Source: Lachnospiraceae bacterium (lineage in GTDB: Bacteria; Bacillota; Clostridia; Lachnospirales; Lachnospiraceae). Taken from it: a stretch of 64,000 nt of DNA. The DNA lies in NCBI GenBank assembly GCA_900752065.1, contig CAADTT010000039.1, positions 38,455 to 102,454 on the forward strand. The letters run 5' to 3'. The position numbers and the translations under genes are program-made. Each line of letters opens with the position of its first letter. Positions within the stretch are counted from its first letter, which is position 1. The notes under the pieces were generated by a model. That model was not told the DNA's origin and did not search any database. It was given only the letters and a program-made list of their open reading frames with translations. This document shows positions 25,694 to 34,659 of this stretch, piece after piece.

Positions 25694-25776
25694 ATTATTA
25701 GCAATTAAATTTTATAAAACACAGAGAAAAAGAGGGAACAGGGAAAGCAAAAGGTTTATGGAAGGGGTTGGTACGA

Positions 25777-26850
25777 ATGAAAAGAAATTTAAGAAAAGCG
25801 GGATGCATAATGGCGGTGATCCTTGGAGCCGTATTCGCTTCCGGCAGCATTTTGGATGCCTCTGCTGTCGGAAATAATCTGGCAAAAGGAAGTGTATTTG
25901 AGGAGTATGAGCTGTGGGATTATACAGATGTGATCAGCGATGCTGCACAGATGGATAATTTTAAAGATTCAGCCGACGCATATCTCGCGAATAAGAGGTT
26001 TCGAAGCACAGGAATAAAAATGACGGTTTCAACCGGGGAAAATAACAGAGTAAAATTGAAAAAATCGGTGAATATATATTCGTTTTCGGACGGGACTTCC
26101 GGTACAGGCGTTGTTTTTGGCGCGGATGAAGAAAACCCGTGGAGCAAGGGAACGAATATTTCTTTCGATTTTACGAACAGTGCACAGGCGTATTTCTATT
26201 TATTTACAGCAGAGATAGGATTTTGGGGAAACGCGCCGAAAGTGTGGAAGCTTCAGGTCAGCTATGATAACGGAAAGAATTATGAAGACATAAAGGGCGG
26301 GAGAGTAACGGTGAAGGAGGAAGGGCATACGGAGGTGCTGTTTGATAAAGTAAGAATTCCGGCGCCGCTTTATAGTCTTACGGATTATTTTAATGCCCCG
26401 GATATGGCCGTTTATTCCCGTATGCCATACAGACTCCGCCTTGCGGCAGTTTCGGAAGAAAATGATGACTGGGAGGGAAGCACATCGGGAGAGGTCTGCG
26501 TGAAGAAGGTATCTTTCGGTGAGTGGGCGATTACCCTGGATGATCCGATTGATACATACCCTGTAAAAAACTTCCGAATTTCCGAACCTGTATTAAAGGC
26601 AAAGGCTCTGGGAAAGCAAAAAGCAAGGCTGACATGGAAAAAGACAGATGCCGATGGATATGAGATATATCAAAAGGCCGGAAATGGGAAATTTAAAAAG
26701 ATAAAAGCTTTAAAAGCAAACAAGACAAAATATGTAGTAAAAAAGCTGAAAAAGAAAACGTATGCTTTTAAAATCCGCGCGTTTAAAGGAAAAGGGAGAA
26801 ATCGAGTGTACAGTGATTTTTCAAAAATCAGGAAGGTGCGGATGAAATAA
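25777..26850 (+). CDS. Secreted protein with beta-sandwich domain and Lys-rich Fn3-like C-terminus
   Basis: 357 residues from ATG (AAGGGG upstream; an earlier TTG is less likely). Signal peptide: basic MKRNLRKAG, hydrophobic core, cleavage near SILDASA. Residues of about 30-260 look like an all-beta carbohydrate-binding-type fold but match no family I can name. The last 90 residues form a Fn3-like module (ARLTWKKTDADGYEIYQK), extremely rich in Lys. A similar Lys-rich module ends the large GH20 protein at 51547. No sortase motif is present. Function unknown. Confidence 0.75.
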   Translation: MKRNLRKAGCIMAVILGAVFASGSILDASAVGNNLAKGSVFEEYELWDYTDVISDAAQMDNFKDSADAYLANKRFRSTGIKMTVSTGENNRVKLKKSVNIYSFSDGTSGTGVVFGADEENPWSKGTNISFDFTNSAQAYFYLFTAEIGFWGNAPKVWKLQVSYDNGKNYEDIKGGRVTVKEEGHTEVLFDKVRIPAPLYSLTDYFNAPDMAVYSRMPYRLRLAAVSEENDDWEGSTSGEVCVKKVSFGEWAITLDDPIDTYPVKNFRISEPVLKAKALGKQKARLTWKKTDADGYEIYQKAGNGKFKKIKALKANKTKYVVKKLKKKTYAFKIRAFKGKGRNRVYSDFSKIRKVRMK

Positions 26851-26891
26851 CCCGGCCTGTAAAATTGCTTAAAAAAGGGGAAAAGTATTGC

Positions 26892-26920
26892 TTGTGTATT
26901 CCTGCAGGATGCGCTATAAT
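26892..26920 (+). promoter_or_regulatory. Promoter of the riboflavin operon
   Basis: -35 TTGTGT, a 17-base spacer, -10 TATAAT, about 20 bases before the riboswitch. Confidence 0.7.
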
Positions 26921-26937
26921 GAAACCGTAAAAAATAT

Positions 26938-27046
26938 AAAATCTTCAGGGCGGGGTGAAAGTCCCCACCGGTGGTAAAGCCCACGAGCCGCGAGGCCGAT
27001 TCGGTGAGATTCCGAAGCCGACAGTATAGTCTGGATGAAAGAAGAA
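26938..27046 (+). ncRNA. FMN riboswitch (RFN element)
   Basis: The conserved aptamer blocks are present in order: TCAGGGCGGGGTGAAAGTCC, CACCGGTGGTAAAGCCCACG, GGCCGATTCGGTGAGATTCC and GAAGCCGACAGTATAGTCTG, ending in GATGAAAGAAG. FMN binding turns riboflavin genes off. The ribDEBAH operon starts about 360 bases downstream. Confidence 0.97.
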
Positions 27047-27062
27047 GGTATCATATAGATAG

Positions 27063-27146
27063 AAACAGGAAACGGCAGCATCGTTTTCCTGTTTGTTATA
27101 TTTATGATAAGAAGGCTCTGGATGTGTATACATGCCAGAGCTTTTT
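27063..27146 (+). terminator. Expression-platform terminators of the FMN riboswitch
   Basis: First hairpin AAACAGG...CCTGTTT (27063-27094), with a broken U-tract. Second, cleaner terminator GCTCTGG / CCAGAGC (27115-27121 / 27135-27141) followed by TTTTT. The second is the best candidate for FMN-dependent termination. Confidence 0.8.
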
Positions 27147-27214
27147 GTGTCAAAGAAAAGTGCTTCGCATTTTCCTTTGCAGGATTTCCGAAGACAGCGG
27201 AAATCGGAATTTCA

Positions 27215-27285
27215 CGTCCTGGATTTTTGACCGGGGCGTTTTTTTGTATCATGGGAAATTTTGTTCCTTATGATACAAAAACGCT
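27215..27285 (+). promoter_or_regulatory. Third terminator-like hairpin and competing hairpin in the rib leader
   Basis: CGTCCTGG / CCGGGGCG (27215-27222 / 27231-27238) is followed by seven T. That T-run is also the left arm of a perfect 12-bp hairpin TTTTTGTATCAT / ATGATACAAAAA (27241-27252 / 27270-27281). The two structures compete, suggesting a further control step. Confidence 0.6.
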
Positions 27286-27407
27286 CTGCGGGGATGCACA
27301 CAGATGCGTATGGAAGATGCCGCTGGTGCAGCCGCATCCCGCATATTTTTATGCTTAAGCAGGAAAGAAAGGACGCAAGCGGCGCGTTGTCTGCATGGAG
27401 GAAGAAA

Positions 27408-28511
27408 ATGGAAGACAGAGATTATATGAGGATCGCCCTGGAGGAGGCGGTAAAAGGGGAGGGATGGACGAACCCCAACCCGATGGTGGGAGCTGTGATT
27501 GTAAAGGACGGGAGGATCATCGGCAGAGGATATCACCGCAGGTACGGAGAGCCGCATGCGGAGCGGAATGCGATCGCGGACTGTCAGGAAAGCATGGAAG
27601 GGGCGGCCATCTATGTGACGCTGGAGCCATGCTGCCATCACGGGAAGCAGCCGCCCTGTACGGAGGCGGTCATCCGGGAGGGATTTTCCAGGGTGGTCAT
27701 CGGTTCGGATGATCCGAACCCTCTCGTCGCCGGAAAGGGGATCCGAATGCTGAGAGAGCATGGAATCACTGTGGACACGGGAGTGCTGAAGGAAGAATGC
27801 GATGCCATAAACCGGGTGTTTTTTCATTATATCCGCACAAAGACGCCGTATGTGGTCATGAAGTATGCCATGACGATGGATGGAAAGATTGCCACATGTA
27901 CCGGAGCATCCAGGTGGATCACCGGGGAGGCGGCGAGGCTTCATGTGCAGAAGTCCCGTCACAGATATGCGGGGATCATGGTGGGAGTGGGTACGGTGCT
28001 TCTGGATGATCCCATGCTGAACTGCCGTCTGCCGGAGGGGAATTCTCCCGTCCGTATTATCTGTGACACGAACCTGCGGACACCTCTGGAAGCAAAGGTG
28101 GTAAAAACGGCGGGGGAAATCCCTACGATCCTGGCGACGGCATGTGAGGATGAGAAAAGAAGGAGAGCTTATGAGGAGCGGGGGTGTGAGATCCTTTCTG
28201 TCTCAAAGGAGGAAGGCCATATTTCTCTTTCGGAGCTGATGCGCAGCCTGGGAGAACGAAAGATGGACAGTATTCTTCTGGAGGGAGGGGCGGAGCTGAA
28301 TGACAGCGCGCTTCGGGCAGGGATCGTAAATCAGGTGCAGGCATATATCGCGCCGAAGATTTTCGGCGGCAGGGACGCCAGATCGCCTGTGGGTGGCAGA
28401 GGCGTGGAGCTGCCGGAGCAGGCGTTTCGTCTGAAAAACTGCCGGATACAGGAGATCGGCGAAGACATTCTGATGGAGTGGGAGGTGGATCGGTGTTTAC
28501 CGGAATCATAG
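27408..28511 (+). CDS. ribD: Bifunctional diaminohydroxyphosphoribosylaminopyrimidine deaminase / reductase
   Basis: 367 residues from the ATG behind GGAGGAAG; a longer open frame upstream only covers the leader. The N-terminal deaminase has zinc motifs HAERNAI and PCCHHGKQPPC. The C-terminal reductase starts KYAMTMDGKIAT. It carries out the second and third steps of the pyrimidine branch of riboflavin synthesis. It is the first gene of the rib operon and overlaps ribE by 19 bp. Confidence 0.97.
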   Translation: MEDRDYMRIALEEAVKGEGWTNPNPMVGAVIVKDGRIIGRGYHRRYGEPHAERNAIADCQESMEGAAIYVTLEPCCHHGKQPPCTEAVIREGFSRVVIGSDDPNPLVAGKGIRMLREHGITVDTGVLKEECDAINRVFFHYIRTKTPYVVMKYAMTMDGKIATCTGASRWITGEAARLHVQKSRHRYAGIMVGVGTVLLDDPMLNCRLPEGNSPVRIICDTNLRTPLEAKVVKTAGEIPTILATACEDEKRRRAYEERGCEILSVSKEEGHISLSELMRSLGERKMDSILLEGGAELNDSALRAGIVNQVQAYIAPKIFGGRDARSPVGGRGVELPEQAFRLKNCRIQEIGEDILMEWEVDRCLPES

Positions 28512-29152
28512 AAGAGAAAGGACGGATCGTCAGCATCCGGCGGGGAGTGCGATCCTCCGTCTTGCAGATCGCGGGGCAGCGGGTCTTTGAGGATCTGAAA
28601 ATTGGTGACAGCGTGGCGGTAAACGGCGTATGCCTGACCGTTACCGGTATGGCAAAGGGCAGTTTTACGGCTGATGTGATGAGCGAGACATTAAGCAGAA
28701 GCTCATTGGGAGAACTAAAGGTGAACAGTGCCGTGAACCTGGAGCGGGCGATGGCGGCAGACGGCAGGTTCGGCGGACATATCGTGTCCGGACACATTGA
28801 TGGCACAGGGGTCATCAGCAAAATCGAGAGGGATGACAATGCCGTCTGGTACACGATCAGGGCGTCGGAAAAGCTGATGCGGTGCATTGTGGAAAAAGGT
28901 TCCATTGCCATTGATGGAATCAGCCTCACGGTGGCAGGGACGAGCCGGGAGGAATTTCGTGTTTCAATAATTCCTCACACGATGCGGGAGACGGTTTTGG
29001 ACACGAAAAAGGTGGGGAGTATCGTAAATCTGGAGAATGATGTTGTGGGGAAATATATCGAGAGGTTTCTTTCATGGCCTGCGAGGGAGGAAAAATCGAA
29101 AGCTCCGGAGAGTGGGATCACGATGGAATTTCTTGCGAAAGCAGGATTTTAA
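28493..29152 (+). CDS. ribE: Riboflavin synthase, alpha subunit
   Basis: 219 residues from a GTG codon (VFTGIIEEKG, the canonical N-terminus) with GGAGG 7 bases upstream. Two lumazine-binding repeats: GDSVAVNGVCLTV in the first and KGSIAIDGISLTV in the second, plus GHIVSGHIDGTG. It makes riboflavin from two molecules of dimethylribityllumazine. The start lies within the end of ribD. Confidence 0.96.
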   Translation: MFTGIIEEKGRIVSIRRGVRSSVLQIAGQRVFEDLKIGDSVAVNGVCLTVTGMAKGSFTADVMSETLSRSSLGELKVNSAVNLERAMAADGRFGGHIVSGHIDGTGVISKIERDDNAVWYTIRASEKLMRCIVEKGSIAIDGISLTVAGTSREEFRVSIIPHTMRETVLDTKKVGSIVNLENDVVGKYIERFLSWPAREEKSKAPESGITMEFLAKAGF

Positions 29153-29168
29153 AACTGGGAGGTAATAA

Positions 29169-30368
29169 ATGTTTACATTTCATACAATCGAAGAGGCGGC
29201 AGAGGATCTGAGAAAAGGGAAGATCATCATGGTAACGGACGATGAATACCGGGAGAATGAGGGGGACTTCATCTGCGCGGCAGAGTTTGCCACCACGGAG
29301 AATATCAACTTCATGGCAACCCACGGCAGAGGGCTGATCTGTATGCCAATGGCGGAAAAATATATTAAAAAGCTGCAGCTCCCCCAGATGGTGAATTTGA
29401 ATACGGACAATCATGAGACAGCGTTTACCGTGTCCATCGACCATGTGGACACCAGCACGGGAATTTCGGCGGCGGAGCGCTCCATTACGGCTATAAAATG
29501 CGTGGAGGAGGATGCGAAGCCGGAGGATTTTCGCAGGCCCGGACATATGTTTCCTCTTCTGGCGAGGAAAAACGGCGTGCTGGAGCGGAACGGACACACA
29601 GAGGCAACCGTGGATCTTCTGCGGATCGCGGGGCTAAAGGAGTGCGGGCTGTGCTGCGAGATCATGCGGGAGGACGGCACCATGATGCGGACCGCGGAGC
29701 TGAAAGAGCTGGCAGAAAAATACGGGATCAAATTTATCACCATTGCCCAGCTTCAGCAGTACCGGAAGGTGCATGATAAGCTGGCGGAGCGGGTGGCAGA
29801 TGTAAAGATGCCTACAAAATACGGAGAGTTCCGGGCATATGGATATATCAATAAGCTGAACGGGGAGCATCATGTAGCGCTGGTGAAAGGGGATATTTCA
29901 GACGGCAGGGACATTCTGTGCAGGGTACATTCCGAGTGTCTGACGGGCGATACGTTTGGTTCCCTGCGCTGTGACTGCGGCCAGCAGTTTGCGGCGGCCA
30001 TGACGCAGATCGAGAAGGAAGGCAGAGGCATCATGCTCTACATGCGTCAGGAGGGCAGAGGCATCGGCCTGATGAATAAGCTGAGGGCCTACGAGCTTCA
30101 GGAGCAGGGGATGGATACGGTAGAAGCAAATCTTGCCCTTGGCTTTGACGAGGATCTGCGGGAGTATTACATCGGCTCCCAGATCCTCCGGGACCTGGGG
30201 GTGAGATCCATGCGTCTGCTGACGAACAATCCGCTGAAGGTGCATGGACTGGAGGATTACGGCATCGAGATCATCCGCCGGGTGCCGATCCAGATGGAGG
30301 CTACGAAGTACGATGCCTTTTATCTGAAGACAAAACAGAAAAAGATGGGGCATATCCTGAATTATTAA
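29169..30368 (+). CDS. ribBA: Bifunctional 3,4-dihydroxy-2-butanone-4-phosphate synthase / GTP cyclohydrolase II
   Basis: 399 residues. The RibB half (about 1-200) has [13 protein letters not shown] and [21 protein letters not shown]. The RibA half has zinc ligands in [17 protein letters not shown] and the catalytic RQEGRGIGL. It supplies both starting branches of riboflavin synthesis. It lies 16 bp after ribE. Confidence 0.97.
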   Translation: MFTFHTIEEAAEDLRKGKIIMVTDDEYRENEGDFICAAEFATTENINFMATHGRGLICMPMAEKYIKKLQLPQMVNLNTDNHETAFTVSIDHVDTSTGISAAERSITAIKCVEEDAKPEDFRRPGHMFPLLARKNGVLERNGHTEATVDLLRIAGLKECGLCCEIMREDGTMMRTAELKELAEKYGIKFITIAQLQQYRKVHDKLAERVADVKMPTKYGEFRAYGYINKLNGEHHVALVKGDISDGRDILCRVHSECLTGDTFGSLRCDCGQQFAAAMTQIEKEGRGIMLYMRQEGRGIGLMNKLRAYELQEQGMDTVEANLALGFDEDLREYYIGSQILRDLGVRSMRLLTNNPLKVHGLEDYGIEIIRRVPIQMEATKYDAFYLKTKQKKMGHILNY

Positions 30369-30584
30369 AAAGGATCGGATATTTGACGGAAGGCTTGTGA
30401 AGTGCCTGAGGCACGCATAGGTGCAGGAAGGGAACCGGCGATATCAAAGGTCCGGTATGAGAAGTGCTTTGAAATGATGTAACAGGTCAGCTTGTCTGAA
30501 CTGTTACGAAATGATATCTGCACAGGAGGATGCGGATACAGAGAGGCGAAACCATAAGGCAGATAAGCAGAAAGGAAAATAAAA
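30369..30584. other. 216-bp gap inside the rib operon with an inserted palindrome
   Basis: No gene. It contains the palindromic element at 30479-30507 and a ribosome site for ribH. This is the only large gap within the operon; the three preceding genes overlap or nearly touch. Confidence 0.6.
30471..30515. mobile_element. MITE/REP-like palindrome flanked by an 8-bp direct repeat
   Basis: The palindrome GTAACAGGTCAG / CTGAACTGTTAC (30479-30490 / 30496-30507, one mismatch, 5-base loop) is bracketed by GAAATGAT on both sides (30471-30478 and 30508-30515). This looks like a target-site duplication. The element at 56332-56409 has the same ends and its own 8-bp duplication. Confidence 0.6.
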
Positions 30585-31061
30585 ATGAACGTATTTGAAG
30601 GAAAAGTTGTATCAAAGGATATCAGAGTCGGAATCGTAGCGGCGAGATTTAATGAATTTATCGTATCCAGGCTGGTGGGAGGGGCTCTGGACGGCCTGAA
30701 GAGGCATGATGTGAAGGAGGAAGACATTGATCTTGCCTGGGTTCCGGGAGCCTTTGAAATTCCGCTGATCGCATCCAGGATGGCGAAGAGCGGAAAATAT
30801 GATGCAGTCATCTGCCTGGGGGCAGTCATCCGGGGAGCTACTTCCCACTACGACTATGTGTGCAATGAGGTTTCCAAAGGAATCGCCTCCGTGTCTCTGG
30901 CCTCCGGAATTCCGGTGATGTTCGGCATCGTTACCACAGAAAATATCGAGCAGGCCATCGAGCGGGCAGGCACCAAGGCAGGAAATAAAGGGTATGACTG
31001 TGCGCTGGGAGCTATTGAGATGGTGAACCTGATCCGCAGGATGGGGGCGCAGGACAGTTGA
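30585..31061 (+). CDS. ribH: 6,7-dimethyl-8-ribityllumazine synthase
   Basis: 158 residues. [43 protein letters not shown] and the catalytic His in the latter are all present. It condenses the two branch products to the lumazine substrate of RibE, with which it forms a particle in many bacteria. It is the last rib gene, and its stop directly abuts the stop of the convergent minus-strand gene. Confidence 0.97.
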   Translation: MNVFEGKVVSKDIRVGIVAARFNEFIVSRLVGGALDGLKRHDVKEEDIDLAWVPGAFEIPLIASRMAKSGKYDAVICLGAVIRGATSHYDYVCNEVSKGIASVSLASGIPVMFGIVTTENIEQAIERAGTKAGNKGYDCALGAIEMVNLIRRMGAQDS

Positions 31062-31775
31062 TTACTTTGCCCGAAAAGATTTTTTGATGTTGTTTATAGT
31101 TTTTTCAAGTGCCTGATACTGTTTCTGGCACTTTGATTTTTCTGTGTTAAACTGAACGTCCGTAGGAAGCGTGATGTAGTAAACAGTAGAGTTAACCCGT
31201 TTCAGATATTGGAAAGCAGGCAGGTAAGAGACACGCTCTGCATATTCCGAACCGCTGCACCACTCGATCGTAAACAGGTGTCCATAGTATCCGCTGCGGT
31301 AGTTGGATTTTGAACAAAAAGAGATATGATCGTCCCCTGTCAGGATAATATATCCATATTTTTTCCATGCGGGCGGCAGAGTCAGCCGTATCTTTTTGTA
31401 AGAAACGACAGTCTTTCCCTTTTTCGTCTCTCTGATCTTCAGCTCCGGATTTTTCTTTGGCAGGATCACAAGGCAGCAGGATTCGTAGGCGTCTCCGCTG
31501 GGTACGGTAATATAATCGATCCCTGCGCGCTGGGCCGTTACCTTGATTTTTGAATTTCCCTGTACGGTATAGGAAAACAGGGAAGTATCTTTGTCGTAAT
31601 GGGCGACTTCCGGAAGGCTGTCGGAATTTACCAGTGTAAGAATTTTACTTTTGCCCTCTTTCATAATAACTGTCTTTTTTTTGAATTGCCTGTCCGCTGC
31701 CTGGGCTGTCAGCGTAAATCCCAGACACAGCGTAAAGATGCCGGCAAGAACCAGCAGTTTCTTTGTCCATTTCAT
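31062..31775 (-). CDS. Secreted protein of unknown function
   Basis: 237 residues from the ATG behind AGGAGG; a longer open frame upstream has no such site. Signal peptide: MKWTKKLLVLAG, a hydrophobic stretch, cleavage after TAQA. The mature part is basic. It has an N-terminal Ig-like/BIG-type strand pattern (KKTVIMKEGKSKILTL), then a segment rich in Tyr and Ser. No enzyme motif or wall-anchor was recognised. Confidence 0.7.
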   Translation of the reverse strand: MKWTKKLLVLAGIFTLCLGFTLTAQAADRQFKKKTVIMKEGKSKILTLVNSDSLPEVAHYDKDTSLFSYTVQGNSKIKVTAQRAGIDYITVPSGDAYESCCLVILPKKNPELKIRETKKGKTVVSYKKIRLTLPPAWKKYGYIILTGDDHISFCSKSNYRSGYYGHLFTIEWCSGSEYAERVSYLPAFQYLKRVNSTVYYITLPTDVQFNTEKSKCQKQYQALEKTINNIKKSFRAK

Positions 31776-31926
31776 AGCAGAACCTCCTTTGTCTGATGTA
31801 TAGTCATGTGATACGATGCCAGGATTGCTTTTGGCAGCTTTTGACCTTAACATGATTATACCTGTAAAGAGCAGATAAAAAAAGAAAGATTTCTCTAAAT
31901 TAAGAAAAATTAAGGGCTGCAGGCTG

Positions 31927-32436
31927 TTATTCTGCTTTGTCAGCCGGAGCAGAAGCCGTGGATTCGTACGGAGCAAGGTATCTTTGGAGTTCCTCAAAGT
32001 GTCCGCCATAGATCAGCTCCAGCAGCCAGTTCGTCCTGCGCAGGGATTTTTCAAGCTGTACTTCCGTCAGAAGGCCCTCCGCCGTGGCGTCTGCCAGTTC
32101 GTCCAGGTCAAGAACCTTCACAAAACCATCCGGGTAAACCAGCACATCGGCCAGCAGATCCGTGAAGATGTATGTATCCGTGTCGGGATCCCAGGAATGG
32201 GAGATGATATCGCAGTACCAGCAGATCAGGTTGTCCTCTGCATCGCAAAACTTGCTCACCTTAATTCCTTTTTTTAGAAAATAACAGGACATGCCGTGGT
32301 GCAGGTCCTTTTTGGGGCGGATCGTGTTCCACTTTGTGATCAGAATTTCTTCATCGCGGTACAGAAGGATATCGTCTTTCAGCAAAATACATTCGTTGGG
32401 AATCAGCCGTTTGCGGTATAAAATAGGTGATGTCAT
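31927..32436 (-). CDS. DUF402 family protein
   Basis: 169 residues from the second Met, which has GGAGG 5 bases upstream. The region CDIISHSWDPDTDTYIFTDLLADVLVYPDG is the DUF402 core with conserved acidic residues. Characterised members are nucleoside tri-/diphosphate phosphatases or the FomD hydrolase. The C-terminal helix continues to an Ala/Ser-rich end. It is separately transcribed from its own promoter. Confidence 0.82.
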   Translation of the reverse strand: MTSPILYRKRLIPNECILLKDDILLYRDEEILITKWNTIRPKKDLHHGMSCYFLKKGIKVSKFCDAEDNLICWYCDIISHSWDPDTDTYIFTDLLADVLVYPDGFVKVLDLDELADATAEGLLTEVQLEKSLRRTNWLLELIYGGHFEELQRYLAPYESTASAPADKAE

Positions 32437-32493
32437 CGCTCTCTCCTCCATTTCTTGCAGTTTCTTTGCGAAAATAATCTAAGTTTTTCAGTT

Positions 32494-32522
32494 ATTATAC
32501 GGTAAAATATAAGAAATGTCTA
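32494..32522 (-). promoter_or_regulatory. Promoter of the DUF402 gene
   Basis: Minus strand: -35 TAGACA, a 17-base spacer, -10 TATAAT. Confidence 0.65.
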
Positions 32523-32608
32523 TTCTTTTTAGATTACTTTTTCCTAACGGTTAGGAGAAACGACCGTCCTCTTTATGCCGTAACTCCGCCGCATGTTTTA
32601 TATTTGTA

Positions 32609-32637
32609 TTTACTTCCGGAAAATGATGCGGTATATT
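32609..32637 (+). promoter_or_regulatory. Possible promoter of mtnN
   Basis: -35 TTTACT, a 17-base spacer, -10 TATATT, about 35 bases before the start codon. The match is moderate. Confidence 0.45.
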
Positions 32638-32672
32638 TTAAGTAATACACACAGAAGGATGGAGGCAAAAGC

Positions 32673-33374
32673 ATGAATATTATAGGTATCATCGGGGCTA
32701 TGGATGTGGAAGTGGATGCCCTGAAAAAAGACATGGATATAAAACGTGAGGTAAAACGGGCAGGGATGACCTTCTGCGAGGGTGAGCTGTGCGGGATGGA
32801 TGCTGTGGTAGTGAGAAGCGGCGTGGGAAAGGTGAATGCGGCAGTCTGCACTCAGATTCTGATTGATGAGTTCCAGGTAGATGCAGTGGTCAATACAGGA
32901 ATCGCAGGTTCCCTGAAGGCGGAGATCAATATCGGGGATCTGGTGATTTCCACGGATCTGGTGCACCATGATATGGATGCGATGGGATTTGGATATCCGT
33001 TGGGGCAGATCCCGCAGATGGATGTTTTCTCTTTCAGGGCGGATGAGGAGCTGGCAGAGCTTGCGAAGAAAGCCTGTGAAGAGGTTAATCCGGAAATTCA
33101 GGTCTTTCGGGGAAGGATCGTCAGCGGCGACCAGTTCGTATCGGACAAGGCTGTGAAAGAAAAAATAGCGGGAAATTTCGACGGATACTGTACAGAGATG
33201 GAGGGAGCCGCCATCGCCCAGGCCGCCTTCTTAAACGGCGTTCCCTTCGTAGTGGTGCGCGCTATTTCTGATAAGGCAGATGACAGCGCAACCATGGATT
33301 ATCCGGCATTCGAGCGCCTTGCGGTGGAGCACAGCGTGAAGCTCATCGAAAAATTTGTTACCCTCTTAAAGTAA
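32673..33374 (+). CDS. mtnN: 5'-methylthioadenosine/S-adenosylhomocysteine nucleosidase
   Basis: 233 residues. GIIGAMDVEVDAL at the start, VNTGIAGSL, SGDQFV, the EMEGAAIAQ substrate-binding block and the late RAISDKAD with catalytic Asp match MtnN/Pfs throughout. It cleaves MTA and SAH, linking methionine salvage, methyl-group turnover and AI-2 precursor formation. A monocistronic unit between its promoter and a strong terminator. Confidence 0.96.
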   Translation: MNIIGIIGAMDVEVDALKKDMDIKREVKRAGMTFCEGELCGMDAVVVRSGVGKVNAAVCTQILIDEFQVDAVVNTGIAGSLKAEINIGDLVISTDLVHHDMDAMGFGYPLGQIPQMDVFSFRADEELAELAKKACEEVNPEIQVFRGRIVSGDQFVSDKAVKEKIAGNFDGYCTEMEGAAIAQAAFLNGVPFVVVRAISDKADDSATMDYPAFERLAVEHSVKLIEKFVTLLK

Positions 33375-33412
33375 AAGAAGAATCTCCTCCTTTCGATAGG
33401 GTTCATGGGAGA

Positions 33413-33448
33413 AAAAGCCTGAAAAACCGAGGTTTTCAGGCTTTTTTT
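33413..33448 (+). terminator. Rho-independent terminator after mtnN
   Basis: Stem AAGCCTGAAAA(A)CC...GGTTTTCAGGCTT followed by TTTTT. Confidence 0.92.
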
Positions 33449-33635
33449 GTCGGACGGTTTTGCTTTGCAGACAGAGAAAATCCGGCTATAATGGCGGGGT
33501 AAAAGCAAAAGGCTTCTGGCGTGTACGGAAAATGCAGCCCTGGGGACGGGCTTTCCGGAAAACGTCCCGGCATGGCGGAAGCTGGTCAAATGACTTTCGC
33601 AGCATCTGCGAAAATGATAAGGGGGATATCGTATT

Positions 33636-34559
33636 ATGTCACAATTTATGCAGCAGAATTTTTTACTTTATGGAATGGCAGTTGCAGGCGTTTTAGGGGT
33701 GGTAAGCCAGGTGATTCTGCGGGTGGTGTATGACAAACTCATCCGTGACATGGAAAAACCGGCGTTTGCAAAGGGAAAATATATGAGACAGTTAAAGCAG
33801 CGGTACAATTTGTACAGGCGTACCCAGACGGGAGCGGACAGCATCAGCGTCTTTATCCAGAAAAGTATGATGGAATATAAATATATGGGTATGACCCTTC
33901 ATACCTGGCGGCGTATGGGCGCATATGTATTTGTACTCTGTGCGGCCGCCGGTGGAACGGGATGGTATCTGGCGGGGACTGTGCAGTTGGCAGAAACCCT
34001 GCGCCAGAATTATCTGTGGGCGGTCCTTGCCAGCGCCCTTCTGATCGCCGGAGCCTATGGCGTGACGGATACGGGGTACCGGAGGAAGTATCTGGAGACG
34101 GGGCTGCGCAGCCTGTTTACTAACAGCAGTACCCAGGCGGCACAGTCTGTAGATCCCGCTGATTCTGCGGTACAGCGGGGGAATGTACGGCAGGAGACGA
34201 GACGCAGGCGGACGGCAGCGGAGGATTCCGGACATAGTGGAGAGCTGACGGTGATGCAGGTGGAGAATCTGACAGAGGCCGAGCGAAAAGGCAGGCGGGA
34301 AGCAGGAAAAGAAAGGGCGGCTCTCAAAGCGGCGCCGGAGACACAGAAAAAGAGGAGTAAGATCATAGAGACGAAGGCGCAGCGGGATAAGCGCGAACTG
34401 AAGGCAAACCTGGCAAAAATAAAGGAGGGGATTGCAGAAACTGCGGCGGCGGAGCGGCAAAAAGAGCGGAGCAGAGAGCAGAATACGGAGATTCTGCGGC
34501 AGATGGATCCTGCCGAGCAGGAGCGTGTAATCCGTGAGGTGTTGAAGGAGTTTCTGTGA
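33636..34559 (+). CDS. Membrane protein of unknown function with long charged C-terminus
   Basis: 307 residues. One helix near residues 10-28, a basic loop, then two helices (about 93-113 and 125-148). The final 150 residues are soluble, rich in Arg, Glu, Lys and Ala, and predicted coiled coil (KRELKANLAKIKEGIAET). No catalytic motif is seen and I do not recognise the family. It stands alone between the mtnN terminator and the pgi promoter. Confidence 0.75.
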   Translation: MSQFMQQNFLLYGMAVAGVLGVVSQVILRVVYDKLIRDMEKPAFAKGKYMRQLKQRYNLYRRTQTGADSISVFIQKSMMEYKYMGMTLHTWRRMGAYVFVLCAAAGGTGWYLAGTVQLAETLRQNYLWAVLASALLIAGAYGVTDTGYRRKYLETGLRSLFTNSSTQAAQSVDPADSAVQRGNVRQETRRRRTAAEDSGHSGELTVMQVENLTEAERKGRREAGKERAALKAAPETQKKRSKIIETKAQRDKRELKANLAKIKEGIAETAAAERQKERSREQNTEILRQMDPAEQERVIREVLKEFL

Positions 34560-34566
34560 TTGTATC

Positions 34567-34595
34567 TTGATAAAGTAACACAACTTTGTTAAAAT
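34567..34595 (+). promoter_or_regulatory. Promoter of pgi
   Basis: -35 TTGATA, a 17-base spacer, -10 TAAAAT. Confidence 0.75.
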
Positions 34596-34659
34596 GGGGA
34601 AGAAATGCAGGCAGCAGCCATGATGCTGCCGCCCATAATACAATAAAGGAGTGTTAGAA

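Noticed and set aside
27104..27358. 84-codon frame in the rib leader
   Set aside because: It spans the terminator hairpins of the riboswitch leader and lacks a ribosome site; the leader structure explains the sequence.
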